Positions 10,991 through 23,230 of a stretch of 64,000 nt of DNA are shown piece by piece. Made by a program: the position numbers and the translations under genes. How positions within the stretch are numbered: the stretch's first letter is position 1; each line of letters begins with the position of its first letter. The DNA comes from Takakia lepidozioides (taxonomy: Eukaryota > Streptophyta > Takakiopsida > Takakiales > Takakiaceae): NCBI GenBank assembly GCA_030704615.1, contig CM060733.1:76174907-76238906 (forward strand), in the 5' to 3' direction. The notes under the pieces were generated by a model. The model worked only from the letters and a program-made list of their open reading frames with translations, was not told where the DNA came from and searched no databases.

Positions 10991-13900
10991 TTACTCCACT
11001 TCGGCAAGATAGTCATCAACTTCTGCAGGTGTCAAGACTCTGCAAGAAAACATGCCCTAGCAATATTAGGAGAAGAAACATCATATGCAATCCATTCTTT
11101 GAACTCTACAGATCAAGACCAAGAGTGACCAAGCCACTTTTTCCTTTGGGGGGAGTGGAGTTGCCTCTAACCCAAAAGGGCTACACACAACAGACATTTA
11201 TCAGATTGAGGACCACCTTCTACATTAAGGTTCCACTAGCTAGTCCTGGTTCCCAGTTTCCACACAGCATATGGATCGCAGAAGTGGTGCTCCTGGCCAA
11301 TGATCCCAATACCAGTAGTTTTTTTATACAATCAACAGCCAGATGCACTCACTAGACAGGGAGAGAAAGCCACACATACTCCTGCAATGGCTAGAGGCTT
11401 TCATCAAGCAAACGGAAAATTAAACCATAACGATCGAGGTCATGAGACAGATTGTACTCATAAGACGTTGTTTGCCGTAGCCTTGTGGCCATTGACCCCG
11501 CGCCCAGTTTGAGCGGGAACAAAAGGGACAGAACCTACCTCTGTCAGGGGCTGACGTTGGTAGTAAGACTTACCTCCATATAAAGAATTAATCCGGGTTT
11601 TCCAGATATCCTCTAGAAATCCCTTCACACAAGCATCAATCTGCTGTGTGTGATTTGCCCAAAAACTAGGCCTCAGGAGGGCCTGGGCTTTTGGCTCAGC
11701 CTCGAGACTTTCAAAGTTGGTAAACAGGGGTACAGGCACAATTCCCTTGATAGATTTGAAGAGAGCGTCTCTTTGGTGAGAGAACCCCGGACAGTGTATC
11801 AGAAAATGAATACTGTCTTCAGATTGCCCACACAACGGGCAATTGCACTCTCCCTTTCCTCTCTGCTTCTGTTTGCTGTTCAAAGGTAGGCTTCCTGCCC
11901 TGAGTTTAAATTTCAGTCTAGTGCCGAGAGTGGGTAGACCCTTGAGGTCATCCAAGATGTCCTCCCCCATGTCACCGACTGGAAACAAGTTCAGGGAAGT
12001 TTTCTGCCTAACTTCATTTTCATCAGACAATCTCATGGCAACAGACATGGCTGAGGACACTACAGCCTCTAAGTCAGATTTATCCAGCAGGGTCAAGACT
12101 TGCGGATCCAGGTCCAGGTCCTTGAGGATCTCTTCTACTCTCTTCTGCCAGGACTTAGCCTGTTTGACAGGGCAGTCCTGTTTCCAAGATATAGAGTCGA
12201 TTAATTTAGGATATCTGGTGTTGGGCATATGTTGCAGCTGACCCCACCATCTGACCTTGAATTCATCTCGTCGGGAGCTTAAGGACGGAATGCCAAACTC
12301 ACCCCGAACAGCCACATTGGCTGTTTTGGAGCATGCTGACATACACTCCTTAAGCACCCCCACTTGAATGGATTCTAGAGACTTAGCCTGGTTGGAGTTA
12401 TCAACCCATATAGCAGATCCGTACTCCAAGGCAGGTCTAATAACGCGACAGGTCATGAGACAGAGAGAGAACCTGAACTTGTGGTCTGTTCCGACAATGC
12501 CAATCTCAATGTTCTTGCCTGATATTTGGCCCTCAAACCTGCCAACATGGAAGGTTAAGACAAACTCTCAACAGTTTTCTTTGTTGACGTACACAAGAAG
12601 GCGAGTGAAACAAAGAGAAAGGTTTATATCAAAACTCAATAGTCGTCAGAAGGAACGAGAATGGTGCTTACCCTTCTTTCAAAGTAAGGATGGCAGTGTG
12701 AATTGCATCTTCCAGCTCCATATCATCTGTATACCTACTCACTCAATAAATCCCCCCAACCACACATACACACATTCATCAACAGTTTTCTGAGGACGAA
12801 TGGCAAGCCATCTCACAGGAAGAACAGTGATAACCAGAAAAGGGGGAGAGAGACATAGACCATAGACCCCGCCCCATGTTTGGGCGGAACAAGAGGGAAC
12901 AGACACTACCTTTGTCAGGGGCTCACTCCAGTAGTGAACTTACCTTGGTATACACAATTGGTTCGGGCTTTCCAGATTTCCTCTAGGAATCCCTCGACAC
13001 AAGCATCAATCTGCTGTGTGTGAGCTGCCCAGCAATTAAATCCCATCAGGGCCAGGGCCTTAGGCTCAGCCTCAAGATAAGGGGGAGGGAGAGAGAATGC
13101 ACTCATAAGACTTTGTTCGCCGTAGCCTTGTGGCCAGTGGGGGAGAGAGGGAGAAAGAAAGAAGACAAATAATATTTAGCATCCACTGGAAGCCAAATAG
13201 CTCGTGGAATAAGAAAGAGACAAAGGGAACCCACAGAGCTCCAAGAACAGTACCTTCAGAAACATTCAAGTACCTGCAAAAAATTGCAAAAAGAAAGCTG
13301 ACTTGACAAGAGGAAGAGATAGCAACCTCTTCTCTAGGAAGGTCTTTGCATTGGAAACATTCTTCCCAATTGCGGATGCCTTCCATGAAAAGTAAGAGCC
13401 TGAGGGGTCCACCTGCACACCCAGCCTCACAGTTAGACACTCGGAGGAATCCCTCTTCAACACGTACTCTTTCAAAACCAGAAAAGAACATTCTACTTAC
13501 AGATGCAGCAAACAGGAAGTTTTCAGTCACATAAATTTAGACTCGTCTTTCCTTGTTATTTGTCATGCCATCTCAGATATCTGCAACTCATCAAGACACT
13601 CTCATCTGATAGTGTCACGCTCTTAAGCATTCAGTCACAGAGGGGCCCCCTGCCTTAGAGCATTCCCCCACAACAAACAAAGCATCTCATCCAAGCTTGT
13701 CCGCCACTACAACTTACTTCAATAGCAACGGTTTCATAACAATAACCATGAAATTGCTGCTGGAATCAGATGCCACGATAAAGACCTCCTCCTCCACAGA
13801 CAACCCACCCACAACAAGCAAAAATAGAGCCATAAACACAAGACGCATCTAATCTTGGGCATGTGCCCCTCATGAAGGTGAGTTTGAGGAAGCCACCTGG

Positions 13901-15915
13901 TATAGCTGAGGACCATTGTCATCAAAGCCTGCCACCAATAGTGAGACACCAAAGGGTCTCACGCCTCTGCAGATTTACAGCCAACTGAGCGTTACCCAAC
14001 TGAATGCAAACAGGCTGCCACGTTCACGAAAGTGCAACCAGAAGGGAACTGCGCCCAGAGAGCAATGCTCCTGGCTTCCACACTGAAGTGCACAGCTGGG
14101 AACCTTTCACTACTCAACATGCATGCCTTGAAATCCATGCAAAGCTATTTCATGGAACTACCCTTCAACTACTACAAGTAGCTTGTCTTCTGACTTCTGC
14201 TTTATCACCTTACAATAAACCCCAAGGAAGATAACATAGACCACATTGTGTGGAGGCTCCTGAGTCGCAGTGATGTCAGATCAAGCTGGATGGAAAGATT
14301 TAGAGCAGTTACGAAAATCCGTACAGAAGGTAATGGACCTACCCAGACTGGGTAAACTCCTGCATAACTGCAGCCGTCTCTCTAACCAATTGAGATGTTG
14401 GGATGGGCTCCTGCACTCAAGACAAAGCATCAGTGTAAACACCTACAGAACCTCATAGCTACACTATGAAGTAATAGACTTAGTGGAACCAACATATCCT
14501 CTACAGGACGATGGCCTGGAGATCTTAAGGGTGCTCCTCAACTGACACCAGATTCCTTGGACTGACAGTACTCCCCATGAAATTGAAGAGTCCATGTTGC
14601 TACAAGCATCGAAGTAGAGAGAAAGGGCATTCAGCCTAAAATCTTATTTGTGGGTTCTCTTGCATTGTCCCCGCTAGATGCTCAGAAACAATCAGCATGC
14701 AGAGCCACAATGTGCATGCATCTATGAGTTACTTTTATTCTTCATTAAGAATCGCGGACCTGGTAGAGGCGCTGGTATTGTTGTGCTTGCTTTCGGCTCT
14801 TGCGCACCAGCACCCGTGAATCAGGACCCATGCCACTGCAATAACCAAGAAAGGAATAAATATTATCAATACCATATGTTTGTTACTGAAACTTAAGCAG
14901 ATAGACTGGTGAATTATAAGCTACAGTGGCACCAAGAGACATCAATTTCCCCATTTAGTACATAGGAGATAAAAAATAGGCATGGAATCACCATTGCGCA
15001 GCGATAAGAGCTGTTGTGATGAACTCAATCGCGATATACCACTAGCATTACAAATACCCACAATGCCTAACACTTGTTGCAAGAATCAAGGTCAGAGAGA
15101 ACAGTGACCTGTACACAACTCCGATGTTTTCTGTAATTGATTGTATCTTGTGAACCTGCACACATATTTTAGGTCAGCAACCGATCAGGCACAGGACTGC
15201 CAAATGAGGGCCAAATGTACTCCGCTAATCAAAAAGCTACATCGGTCTTCTGACGGGGAGTATGCAATTAAGGGAGCATTCGATGACTGCATCAGAATTC
15301 ATCACTCCTCTTTACCTGAGGATACTTCATGGCAACTAAACCTATCTGTAGCAAGACACGTTGGCACAGGCACTCTCTTTGTCTCTCTTTCAAACCCCTT
15401 ACACAATTCAACTTATGTATTTGGCAAGAAAGTTGTACCGAGGTTTCATCAACAAGAATAGACGGCAGCTTCTTCTCCGTCGCGATGACAACACCATTTG
15501 AGGCTGGCAACACCAACACAAATGCAGATCAGCATCCCCAACAACGACTTGCGGGTTTTCTGACACTATCCATTATCCGCCACAGCAAAAACCATGGAAC
15601 TCAAGGGAAATTTAACTCCTTACCTCGGATCCCCAGGGAGGTTTGCCCTGCACCTACAGCCATCAAGGCATACTCGATCTGCACCAATTTTCCAGATGGA
15701 CTGCTCCATTGCACCACAACCCAACCCAACCCACCGCAACCCAACGAGAGAAACATCAAAACACTTCCACAAAACATCTTCCCACTAAAAATACAGCATT
15801 CTTCATATCAATTCAAGGTGCCCACGATCCCGCCACTGCATACTGCCACCGCCTGAAGAATGAGAAAGACAAACCTGAACGTAGTAAGAGAGAAGGAATA
15901 CTGGCTGTCCCCCAT
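10991..15915 (-). CDS. PSMA2/PAB: 20S proteasome subunit alpha type-2, 11 exons
   Basis: Minus-strand exons are 15875-15915, 15624-15700, 15439-15503, 15109-15155, 14760-14835, 14343-14410, 13897-13966, 13327-13412, 12672-12734, 12473-12538 and 10991-11039. All are GT-AG with matching phases and total 708 nt (235 residues; the animal and plant orthologues are about 234-235). The start [19 protein letters not shown] is the alpha-2 signature of the proteasome alpha N-terminal box. Further markers are [56 protein letters not shown] and a C-terminus ending LAEVE. Alpha subunits form the outer rings of the 20S core and gate substrate entry; they are not proteolytic. Introns 8 and 10 host LINE copies in the same orientation, one starting just after a splice donor. 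The gene is divergent from RPC34. No damage is seen. Confidence 0.96.
11451..12449 (-). mobile_element. 5'-truncated LINE with 14-bp target-site duplication (intron 10 of PSMA2)
   Basis: The body of about 1 kb encodes the C-terminal part of a LINE ORF2. It has the RT thumb region ([13 protein letters not shown]) and a zinc-finger-like [17 protein letters not shown] typical of the post-RT region, ending [11 protein letters not shown]. The flanks carry the same 14 bases, AGGTCATGAGACAG on the plus strand, at 11437-11450 and 12450-12463. This is a hallmark of target-primed reverse transcription. The reading frame is open over almost the whole body, which suggests a fairly young insertion. It starts about 20 bases beyond the exon-10 splice donor and is in the sense of the host gene. 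Confidence 0.88.
12861..13133 (-). mobile_element. Rearranged LINE 3' fragments (intron 8 of PSMA2)
   Basis: Two pieces of the same LINE family lie side by side. At 13098-13133 is only the terminal tail (GGCCACAAGGCTACGGC...CTTATGAGTGC). Directly after it (12861-13078) is the end of ORF2 ([12 protein letters not shown], then [20 protein letters not shown]), stopping just before the usual tail. Either two truncated insertions or one rearranged insertion would explain this. Confidence 0.65.
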
Positions 15916-16637
15916 CGCCGCTGCTCCTCAACTCACTCTAATTGCTCAAACAACAAATCTTGATATTGCATACAAAAAACCCACTCCGAAGTTCCAAGCG
16001 TGATCCTCACGCTTTCTAGGGTTTCCGATCTCTTTCGCTGGTTTCGAACTTTCGACTCTTTCGCAGAATGGTTAACTGGTAACCTGATATAACTTCATGT
16101 GGTGAAGTCTGAGAATCCCGGGCAGATGAGATCTGACCCCTCAAAACCCCTCGGAAAAAAAACCTGAACCCCACCTGCTCGCCGTTGGAAATTTCGGATT
16201 TTAGCCTTGTAAAAGACTTTTTGGACTGCCCATCCTTGACTCATCTCCCCCAAATGGCAAGCTACAAGCAAAAAATAACTCTAAAATTTCTGGGAGGTGG
16301 GTTAAGTATCTCGTGAAGAATTTGATCCCAACAAACACCCAACTTTAGCTGTCCCCTGTATTTGGATTTCGAGGTAATGCGCGGAGAGAACTGGTATGGC
16401 AAAACAACAGAGGGGGGCGTGATTTGGAGCACCCGCTTGACTTTGCAATTGTATGAATTGGAAGGTGGTAAGATGCTTCCACATTATGCTTTCAGTCAGT
16501 GCAATTGTTGGCGGGATGTCTTAGTTCGCAGCAGTTGAGGATTGCTGTATAACCGTGATGTGATGGTGGTGGCTATGGTCCAACTCTCAGGAACTGCTGA
16601 TTGAGAGAGGGTTGGAGGAATTAGATCAGCAGGCCCG
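15916..16637. promoter_or_regulatory. Shared divergent promoter region of PSMA2 and RPC34
   Basis: The two start codons are 722 bp apart on opposite strands and no coding feature lies between. Both genes encode constitutive housekeeping subunits, so co-expression from one open region is plausible. I see no clear TATA box at a typical distance from either start. The assignment rests on gene arrangement only. Confidence 0.55.
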
Positions 16638-19600
16638 ATGGCTTCAGGGCTGGGGACTACGATCAATCGCATACTTGACCTCTGTCGTGCGCATCCCCAG
16701 GTAACAACTTATTTCACGAAGTTATAAATCTCTTTCAATTGTGTGAAGGCTTTAGGCACATGCCTACCACCGAGGGCAGTTTTTTGGAGGGTCGATTGTA
16801 CCATGTATGGAGGTACATGTGTTTGAGAGGGATAGGTAAAGAAATGATGATGGGCGGTTGTGGATATGCGTGCAGGGATTGTCGCAAAAGGTGCTGGATG
16901 AAGAGCTGAAGGTGGACATGGAGCTGATGAAGCAAGCCATCAACTTTCTGCTTCAAAAGGTGGGCATGTGGGAGGCTCTCATCTGTGCCTAAGACAAATT
17001 TTTGCAGAGAGTAATGGGTGAAGTGATATCAAGAGTAGAAATTTGATGTGGCTGTCAGTTTCGGGTTTTAGGTTTAAGCCCCCAAATATGTCTCCTTATT
17101 GAGAGGTTTCATGAGTGATTGCAGGCAAAGTTGCAAGTGTTCATGCAGGGGGACTCTTCAATTATTTATAAGGAGCAAAACATTGAGAAGGCTGCAAAGT
17201 GAGTATTTTTGCTCCTCTGTAGATTTTTGCAGTGTGTTCCTAGTGCTTTTCTGAGGGATCGTTGTAACATGTTGATTGGATTGTGGGAAGTTTGGACCTT
17301 ATCATGTCGTGGACTCTCTTCATTTAGATCATTTTCTCGGCTTTGGCAAACATGCACAGGATGGCTTTTTGGATGTAATTTACCCTCTGGAGTTAGATGG
17401 TTGTTTGTCATTTGACTCCAAGGATGATGGGTCCTTCAGATTTAGAGGCTTGAGTTCAGAAGACATGCTGGTCTATCAGGCCATACAGCAGTCTGCAAGT
17501 ACAGGTACGAATGATGAATGTCGTTTGTGTTGTTATTATTCAATAATTTTTGAACCTTGCTCCATAGTGGACTCATACATAGTAGCACTCGGGGTTCTTT
17601 CTTCCTTCATAAACCAAGTACAAACATCTTGAACCAATGTCCCCTGATAAATCTCAGCCAAAATAGATTGGAAGGGACGGTGGGAAATTGTCCATAAGAT
17701 GCAAGACTCTACAGCCCATACTTATTCTTTTCCTTGGTTTTGATTGGCACTGCAAAACCATATCCATAGACCCCGCCCTCCAAGTTCAAGGCCCTCAAAA
17801 TTGGAAGGACGTAGAGGGAGGGTGTTCGCTTGCTGACAAAGAGGCTTGTTGTAATCTGTAGGGATATGGACAATGGATTTGAAAAAGAGGACAAACTTAC
17901 AGCAGCCACAAGTGAACAAGGCTCTGAAAAATTTGGAGAATCGCAGTCTGGTGAAAGCTGTCAAGTCAGTCAATGTATGCTCTACTTAATATGTCACATC
18001 ACATTCATCCATCCAACCCATGTTCGACGCAAGAGATCATGACCAAACTGTTGACAGTATAATTATAGCAGGGATTGTCTGAGTCACATGCATGGGCTTG
18101 AACCTCATGGTTTGTCAGGAAAAACTTAGGCACTGAATGGCAGTGGAACATCTACTCAACTGTTTGTTGTTATCTGAGTAACATACTTTTTTTACTCCAT
18201 ACTTACCAATACCATACCTATCCATCAAATACACCTCCTCTTTTAAGGCTCCGGCCGTACATATCAACGAATGATAAGGTTACAATTTCCATGTCTGGAC
18301 AAATGCTGGGACAAGAGCTTTGTTGTGAGTATCTATGCATTTTTTGTGAAGCAAGTATGGAGCAGGATAAACCTGGACACAAATGATGATGTGGTCCTTG
18401 GCATTGGCTATCCTTATAGAAACAGGAAATACTCACTACATCACTAGTGGGAGCAGCAGCTTTAAGTCTGTCTTAATGGACAGTGTTTATTGAAATTGGC
18501 AAGTGGTTTTGCACCTATAAGAAACATGGTTCTTCAGATAGAGGGATCACCCCAAGTCAGTTACACATCTACAAACCATTTGGTTGACTTTGAGTGGGGC
18601 AGAGGTGTTTTCTGTGAGGAAACGACTGCACTTCTTTCCTGCTGCCAGTTTTACTACATTTCTATGTCAGAGGTGTGTGGTAGCAGTCTTACTGAGGGTT
18701 GGTAAATGTCTTGCCGTTGGTGCAGAACAAGGCCCGCAAGGTGTACATGTTGTCTGAGTTAACGGGAAGTCACAGGGGGTGCTTGGTACACTGAGCAGGA
18801 CTTTGTTGATGCGGTCAAGCAGCAGTGCTTGCACTGCAGTTTTACTACATTTCTATGTCAGAGGTGTGGGGTAGCAGTCTTACTGACGGTTGGTAAATGT
18901 CTTGCCGTTGGTGCAGAACAAGGCCCGCAAGGTGTACATGTTGTTTGAGTTGGATCCATCAAGGGAAGTCACAGGGGGTGCTTGGTACACTGAGCAGGAC
19001 TTTGATGCAGAGTTTGTTGATGTGGTCAAGCAGCAGTGCTTGCACTTCATTTTGAAGCAGGCAAGCCTTCTCAGTGCTTTTAGCTTCAATTTGTGGTTCT
19101 TCCTATTAAACAAGCAGCTTTCAGCATGAGGACAAAACAGCTATAACATGGAGGGGTGGATGGATCACCTGTGTGTGTGTAGGGACTTGCAACTTTGGAG
19201 GATGTAGCAGAGGCTGTTCGTAAGTCTGGCATAACTAAGGTGGAGTTACGCCTAGAAGAGTTCAAACAGGTGATTTCTCTCTCCCCCAAGCAACGTTTCT
19301 GGGTGGTTTCCTGTTTTTTTCCTTTCTAGGTAGAGACTGGTAGGTAGGAAGACCCGCAAGGCCACCTATGCCCACCTTGCACTGGGTACAACACGGAATT
19401 TGAAAGTGAAGATCATTTCTTCTTTCACTGCCATTCTACTATGAGATTCAATTGGGAGATTCAAGTGTCTATTCCGTGATGCCCAATCTCTCACGGAGGT
19501 CTTCCATTACGAGGATCAGAAAAGCTTGGCAGCTTAGCTGTTGAATCTTAGACAATCCCTTGAGCAATAGTTGCTCTTGGGCTGCTTCTGGCCCCTCTTT

Positions 19601-21066
19601 CTTGATTCTTGCTTCCTCTTGTCCCATAAGCTCTTTGGCTTTCCTAGGACGTTATGAAGTACTACTTCATTTCTCTCTCTTTTTTAGATGCATTTGTGGC
19701 CAAATGGGGGCTAGACCAGCCAGACATCAACATCTGAGTCACTGTAACCCGATTGTTTTGGTCATTTGCAAGTGCTCTGGAACATTGGGCTATATTCTCA
19801 TATCCTGGTGGGTAGTACGGATAATCTGTACCAGGAGGGTTGGTATCCACTGTGGACTATCCCTTCAAGGCCCTAGTCCCCTCATAGCCAACATTTTGCA
19901 TATGGTGAATGAGTTCATTTTCTCTTCCTTATGTTCATGCTGTCATTTCAGGCTGATGGCAGGTCCATGAGACTGTTCATTCAGAGTACAACAGTGTTAG
20001 TTGCACTGATGATTGCCTTGTGTCACTCTTTCCTTGTTGCTCTTCCTAAAATGTCTTTGTTTTCATTATCAGATCCTAGACACGCTTGTATTGGATGGAG
20101 ATGTTGAGGAGGTGATGGGTGGTCCTGCTTCAAGCCTTACATCATTCTCAACAGTAAAGTTCTCTCACGTGTAACATGATCAGAGATCTAACCTCTGCTA
20201 GCTCCTCAGTCCTCACATGGTTTCAAATATGTCCTGCTAGTGACATTGGTGTCGGGTATAGTGCATGAGGGCCAATATGACTTCTCCATCTTGTGAAATA
20301 TCTCATAAATAATTTTGCTGACCCACGCCTGGCATTGAATGCCAACAATAGCAGAACGCGCTGTTCACATCTTGTTCTTTTCCAATCTCTTTCAGTCTCT
20401 GACATCTAGTCATGAATTAGGAGATGGAATTTAAACACATTACACAGAAACCAGCTGACTGATTTCAATCACAGCATGCGGATTACAGTGAACAATATCC
20501 ACGTGCTGGAGAACTGGCTGTAAAGGGAACATTTATGGTGCAGGACACTTTGTGTTACAGGGCCTCTAAATCTCGGATACCTGAGTCATCTGCATTCACC
20601 AGTCTTCCATGTGGTATTTGCCCAGTATGTCCCAAACCTTTTCCTCTGTTGTGTCAGGTGGTCTTCTCTCTTTCAGGTATTTGCCCACTTTGCGATGGAA
20701 GTGGGGCATACAAATATGCAATCAACCTTGGTCTGATATAGTAACCCTCAGGAGTAGAGTGAAGCTCACTTGCCTGGATGGTTAATGGTATAACTTAGAT
20801 CACCTGATCAAGATAATTAGTCGACACTTGTCACAAGCATCACATTGGCAGCAATACCTCCATAAGTTTAATGACTGTCGTGTATGTATAGTTCCCAACA
20901 GTCAATCTAGCAACTACGTTGTCACCTGAGGTCTTTGGGTTTACTTCCAAATGCTTCAGTGGGCTGATGACCGTGTTGTGGGCTGTAGGTTTTGCAAGAA
21001 TGCACGCCAGATGGCCTCATTTCACCTCAGACATGCGTTTACTTTGATGATTGGCTGAAATTCTAA
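16638..21066 (+). CDS. RPC6: DNA-directed RNA polymerase III subunit RPC34/RPC6, 10 exons
   Basis: Plus-strand exons are 16638-16700, 16876-16959, 17125-17198, 17440-17504, 17862-17974, 18917-19060, 19183-19269, 20073-20153, 20544-20624 and 20989-21066. Phases match throughout and give 289 residues. The family pattern is clear: an N-terminal winged helix (LQVFMQGDSSIIYKE, then GLSSEDMLVYQAIQQ), a second winged helix (RTNLQQPQVNKALKNLENR, then LVKAVKSVN), ARKVYMLFELDPSREVTGG, AWYTEQDFDAEFV, and a Cys-rich end (LPCGICP, then ECTPDGLISPQTCVYF) that would hold a metal or Fe-S site. RPC34 contacts TFIIIB and helps open the promoter for tRNA and 5S transcription. Intron 6 would use a GC donor (GCAAGC after 19060). 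A decayed duplicate of exon 6 lies in intron 5. Confidence 0.93.
18646..19045 (+). repeat. Tandem duplication covering intron 5 end and exon 6 of RPC34
   Basis: The segment from TTTTACTACATTTCTATG through the exon-6 acceptor to GCAGTGCTTGCACT occurs twice, at about 18646-18836 and 18837-19045. The downstream copy contains the intact exon 6. The upstream copy keeps the acceptor and AACAAGGCCCGCAAGG. It has lost about 14 bases within the DPSR codons and about 12 bases around the FDAEF codons, and it changes TTT to TCT, so it cannot code for the domain. Confidence 0.85.
19340..19520 (+). mobile_element. Non-LTR reverse transcriptase zinc-region fragment (intron 7 of RPC34)
   Basis: One plus-strand frame reads CPPCTGYNTEFESEDHFFFH followed by Cys. 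This CxxC...EDxxHFFFHC pattern is the zinc-like motif after the RT domain of plant-type LINEs. Its wording differs from the LINE family at 11451-12449. No RT core is next to it, so it is a short relic. Confidence 0.5.
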
Positions 21067-21961
21067 GCGGCTTCTCCCAATGGCCATTCTTCATCCCAGT
21101 GCACATCAGCTGTTCACACATATTGGACACTGAGCAGATAGTGTCTGTCCCTAATTTGGTCTTTCCTTAGAGCTTTATGAGCATTGGTTCTCGGAACTGC
21201 AAGTGGAAATTCGCACAAGAGCTTTGTGAGGGAACACTTCTGATGAAACAGCAAACATGGATGCAAGGTTGTCTAGCAGTAGACTTGTATTTCCTAGAGC
21301 TTTTTTGAAGGCCCACCCTCTTTAGGGCAAACCGCTTCAAAATCAATCTGAATACATGCGCAAGCATTGAGTCGGATGGTGAACCTAAGCTCAGTGAGGA
21401 GATGGCAGAAAACCTTAATCTGGTTGCCTTCATTGGTGTACTTTATTGGGAATCAGTGGTGCAGAAGAGAACCATCTGTTGGGCTTCTCCTCGCCCCACA
21501 CTCATATTGCAGGATTGCAGAGTAAAATGTGTTTGATGTGTATATGTGATGACTCTCATGTTTAATGTGTACATTCTGAAAGTATGTTCTCACAGAGGCA
21601 TCTCAGGCACAAGCTCTCCAACCACTCCTAGTCCACCAGAGCAACAACATATGCTTCGATTTTGCTATGCCCAGTACATGGGATCCATGATACTTTTAAT
21701 GTAAACCCTGTATAGCTTTATAAAAAGACCCAAGTGGGGTGACTGTACAAACTGCAAAGGGGAGAAGCAAAATCTCATAGAGCTAGATATAATGATAAAC
21801 AGAAGTCAAACTATAGTAGTATGATACTTGTCCTCACCTGTACAACCATGCACACATCCCATAGTACATGGTTTGCGCATCACCCACAAGAACCGGATAG
21901 CATCTCCATATATTGTTATCCGAACATCATGAAACCAGATGGTTCATGCTTATCAAACAGG
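21067..21961. other. Intergenic: RPC34 3' flank to the start of A1
   Basis: This presumably holds the RPC34 3' UTR at its left. I see no other gene. Homology between A1 and A2 begins near 21962, inside gag, so the sequence just left of that point is unrelated to the family A leader. Confidence 0.45.
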
Positions 21962-23230
21962 TGTGCACTTTCATTCGCCATTGTTGTGGGACGACATGGA
22001 GGAGATGTATGGAGCTACCAAGGGGCCTCGTAGGTACTCTGGAGCTGTGGGCACAATCGAGTTGGATGACTTTATCCAGGAGTTCGACAGCTGGTGTGAT
22101 TTGCAGCAGATGCGCAATCCACAGCTATTCACCCCATTCATGGCGTGGAAGGGACTGTTCCAGCATTTGGAAGGCCCGCCTATGGACGATTACCACGAGT
22201 TCAGGCGAGGACATGAAGCAGAGATTGAGGAGTGGAGGATGTATTGGTCACCTGACTACGTCTCCATTACTCGAGGCACGACGCGACCAGTAGCTGCATC
22301 AGTACCAATAGCTCCCACTGCCAGCACTAGTAGTGGAGCAAGTAGTGCCGGTACTTCTGTAGGTGGTACCCCAGTTCAAAAGGTGCTACTACTCCTCCTG
22401 CCACGACTACAACACATGTGCCTAGATTCAACCCGGTGGTGGAGTTCTTCCAGGAGTTGCGGAGGAACTACCAAGGTGTACGGACAGAGAAGCTGCGAAG
22501 TTTGCAAGACTTCCAGCGCAAACCCAGTGAGAGCCTGCGAGAGGCCTACACTCGTATGAGGCGCTTGATAAGTGTGACCCAAGGGATTACTGAAGCTCAG
22601 GCAATCCAGTTTTGGTATGGAATTCTGGACAAGGAGCTCAAGAGAAGGGTGCGAGATGCAACCCTGTTACAAGCAGCCCAACCCACATTAGCAGATGTGT
22701 TTCTGCTGGCTGAGCGGATTGAGCTCAACATGGTGGAGGAGCGAGTTGTTACAATTGGATTTGGCAAGGACATGCCTGCACGGGGCGCAGCTGTCAGCCC
22801 ACAGGCACAAGGGACTGCCCAACAGCGTGGTCAGGGGGGCAAGGTTTCGCAACCCAAGTTCCATGGAGCTTACAGGGGACCTCAGGTGCAGAGGCCCGTG
22901 GCATCTTTTGCAGGCCAACAACAACCAGGGGTGATATGTTGGACATGTGGAGGACCCCATGTCAAGAGAGATTGCCCAGAGAATGGCAGAAGGCCGGCAC
23001 AAGCACAGCCTGCACAGTTGCAGTGTGGGCATTGTGGCAAGTATGGGCATGGAGATGCCCAGTGTTATGACTTGCATCCTGAGTTGCGCCCAGGCTAGTT
23101 CCAAGGGAACAATGGTGGCCGGGGGCGAGGTGGACCAGCCCAGAGAGGACGAAGTGGTCGGGCACGAGGTGCAGGCTAAGGGCAAGCTCAACATGGCCAA
23201 GGACGCGGAGGTCAGGGTGTTGATCAAGGC
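21962..23230 (+). CDS. A1 gag (capsid and zinc knuckles), damaged
   Basis: The frame has the gag helical region (RNYQGVRTEKLRSLQDFQRK, then IQFWYGILDKELKRRVRD). Two nucleic-acid-binding knuckles follow: CWTCGGPHVKRDC (CX2CX3HX4C) and CGHCGKYGHGDAQC (CX2CX4HX4C). An in-frame TAG at 23096 replaces the CAG kept in A2, and a TAA at 23177 replaces CAA. Both are C-to-T changes on the coding strand. Beyond them the frame runs straight into the protease region, so gag and protease were originally one reading frame. Arg/Gly-rich spacer codons link the two. Confidence 0.8.

Noticed and set aside
15141-15963. Plus-strand ORFs between 15.1 and 16.0 kb
   Set aside because: They overlap four PSMA2 exons on the minus strand and match nothing.
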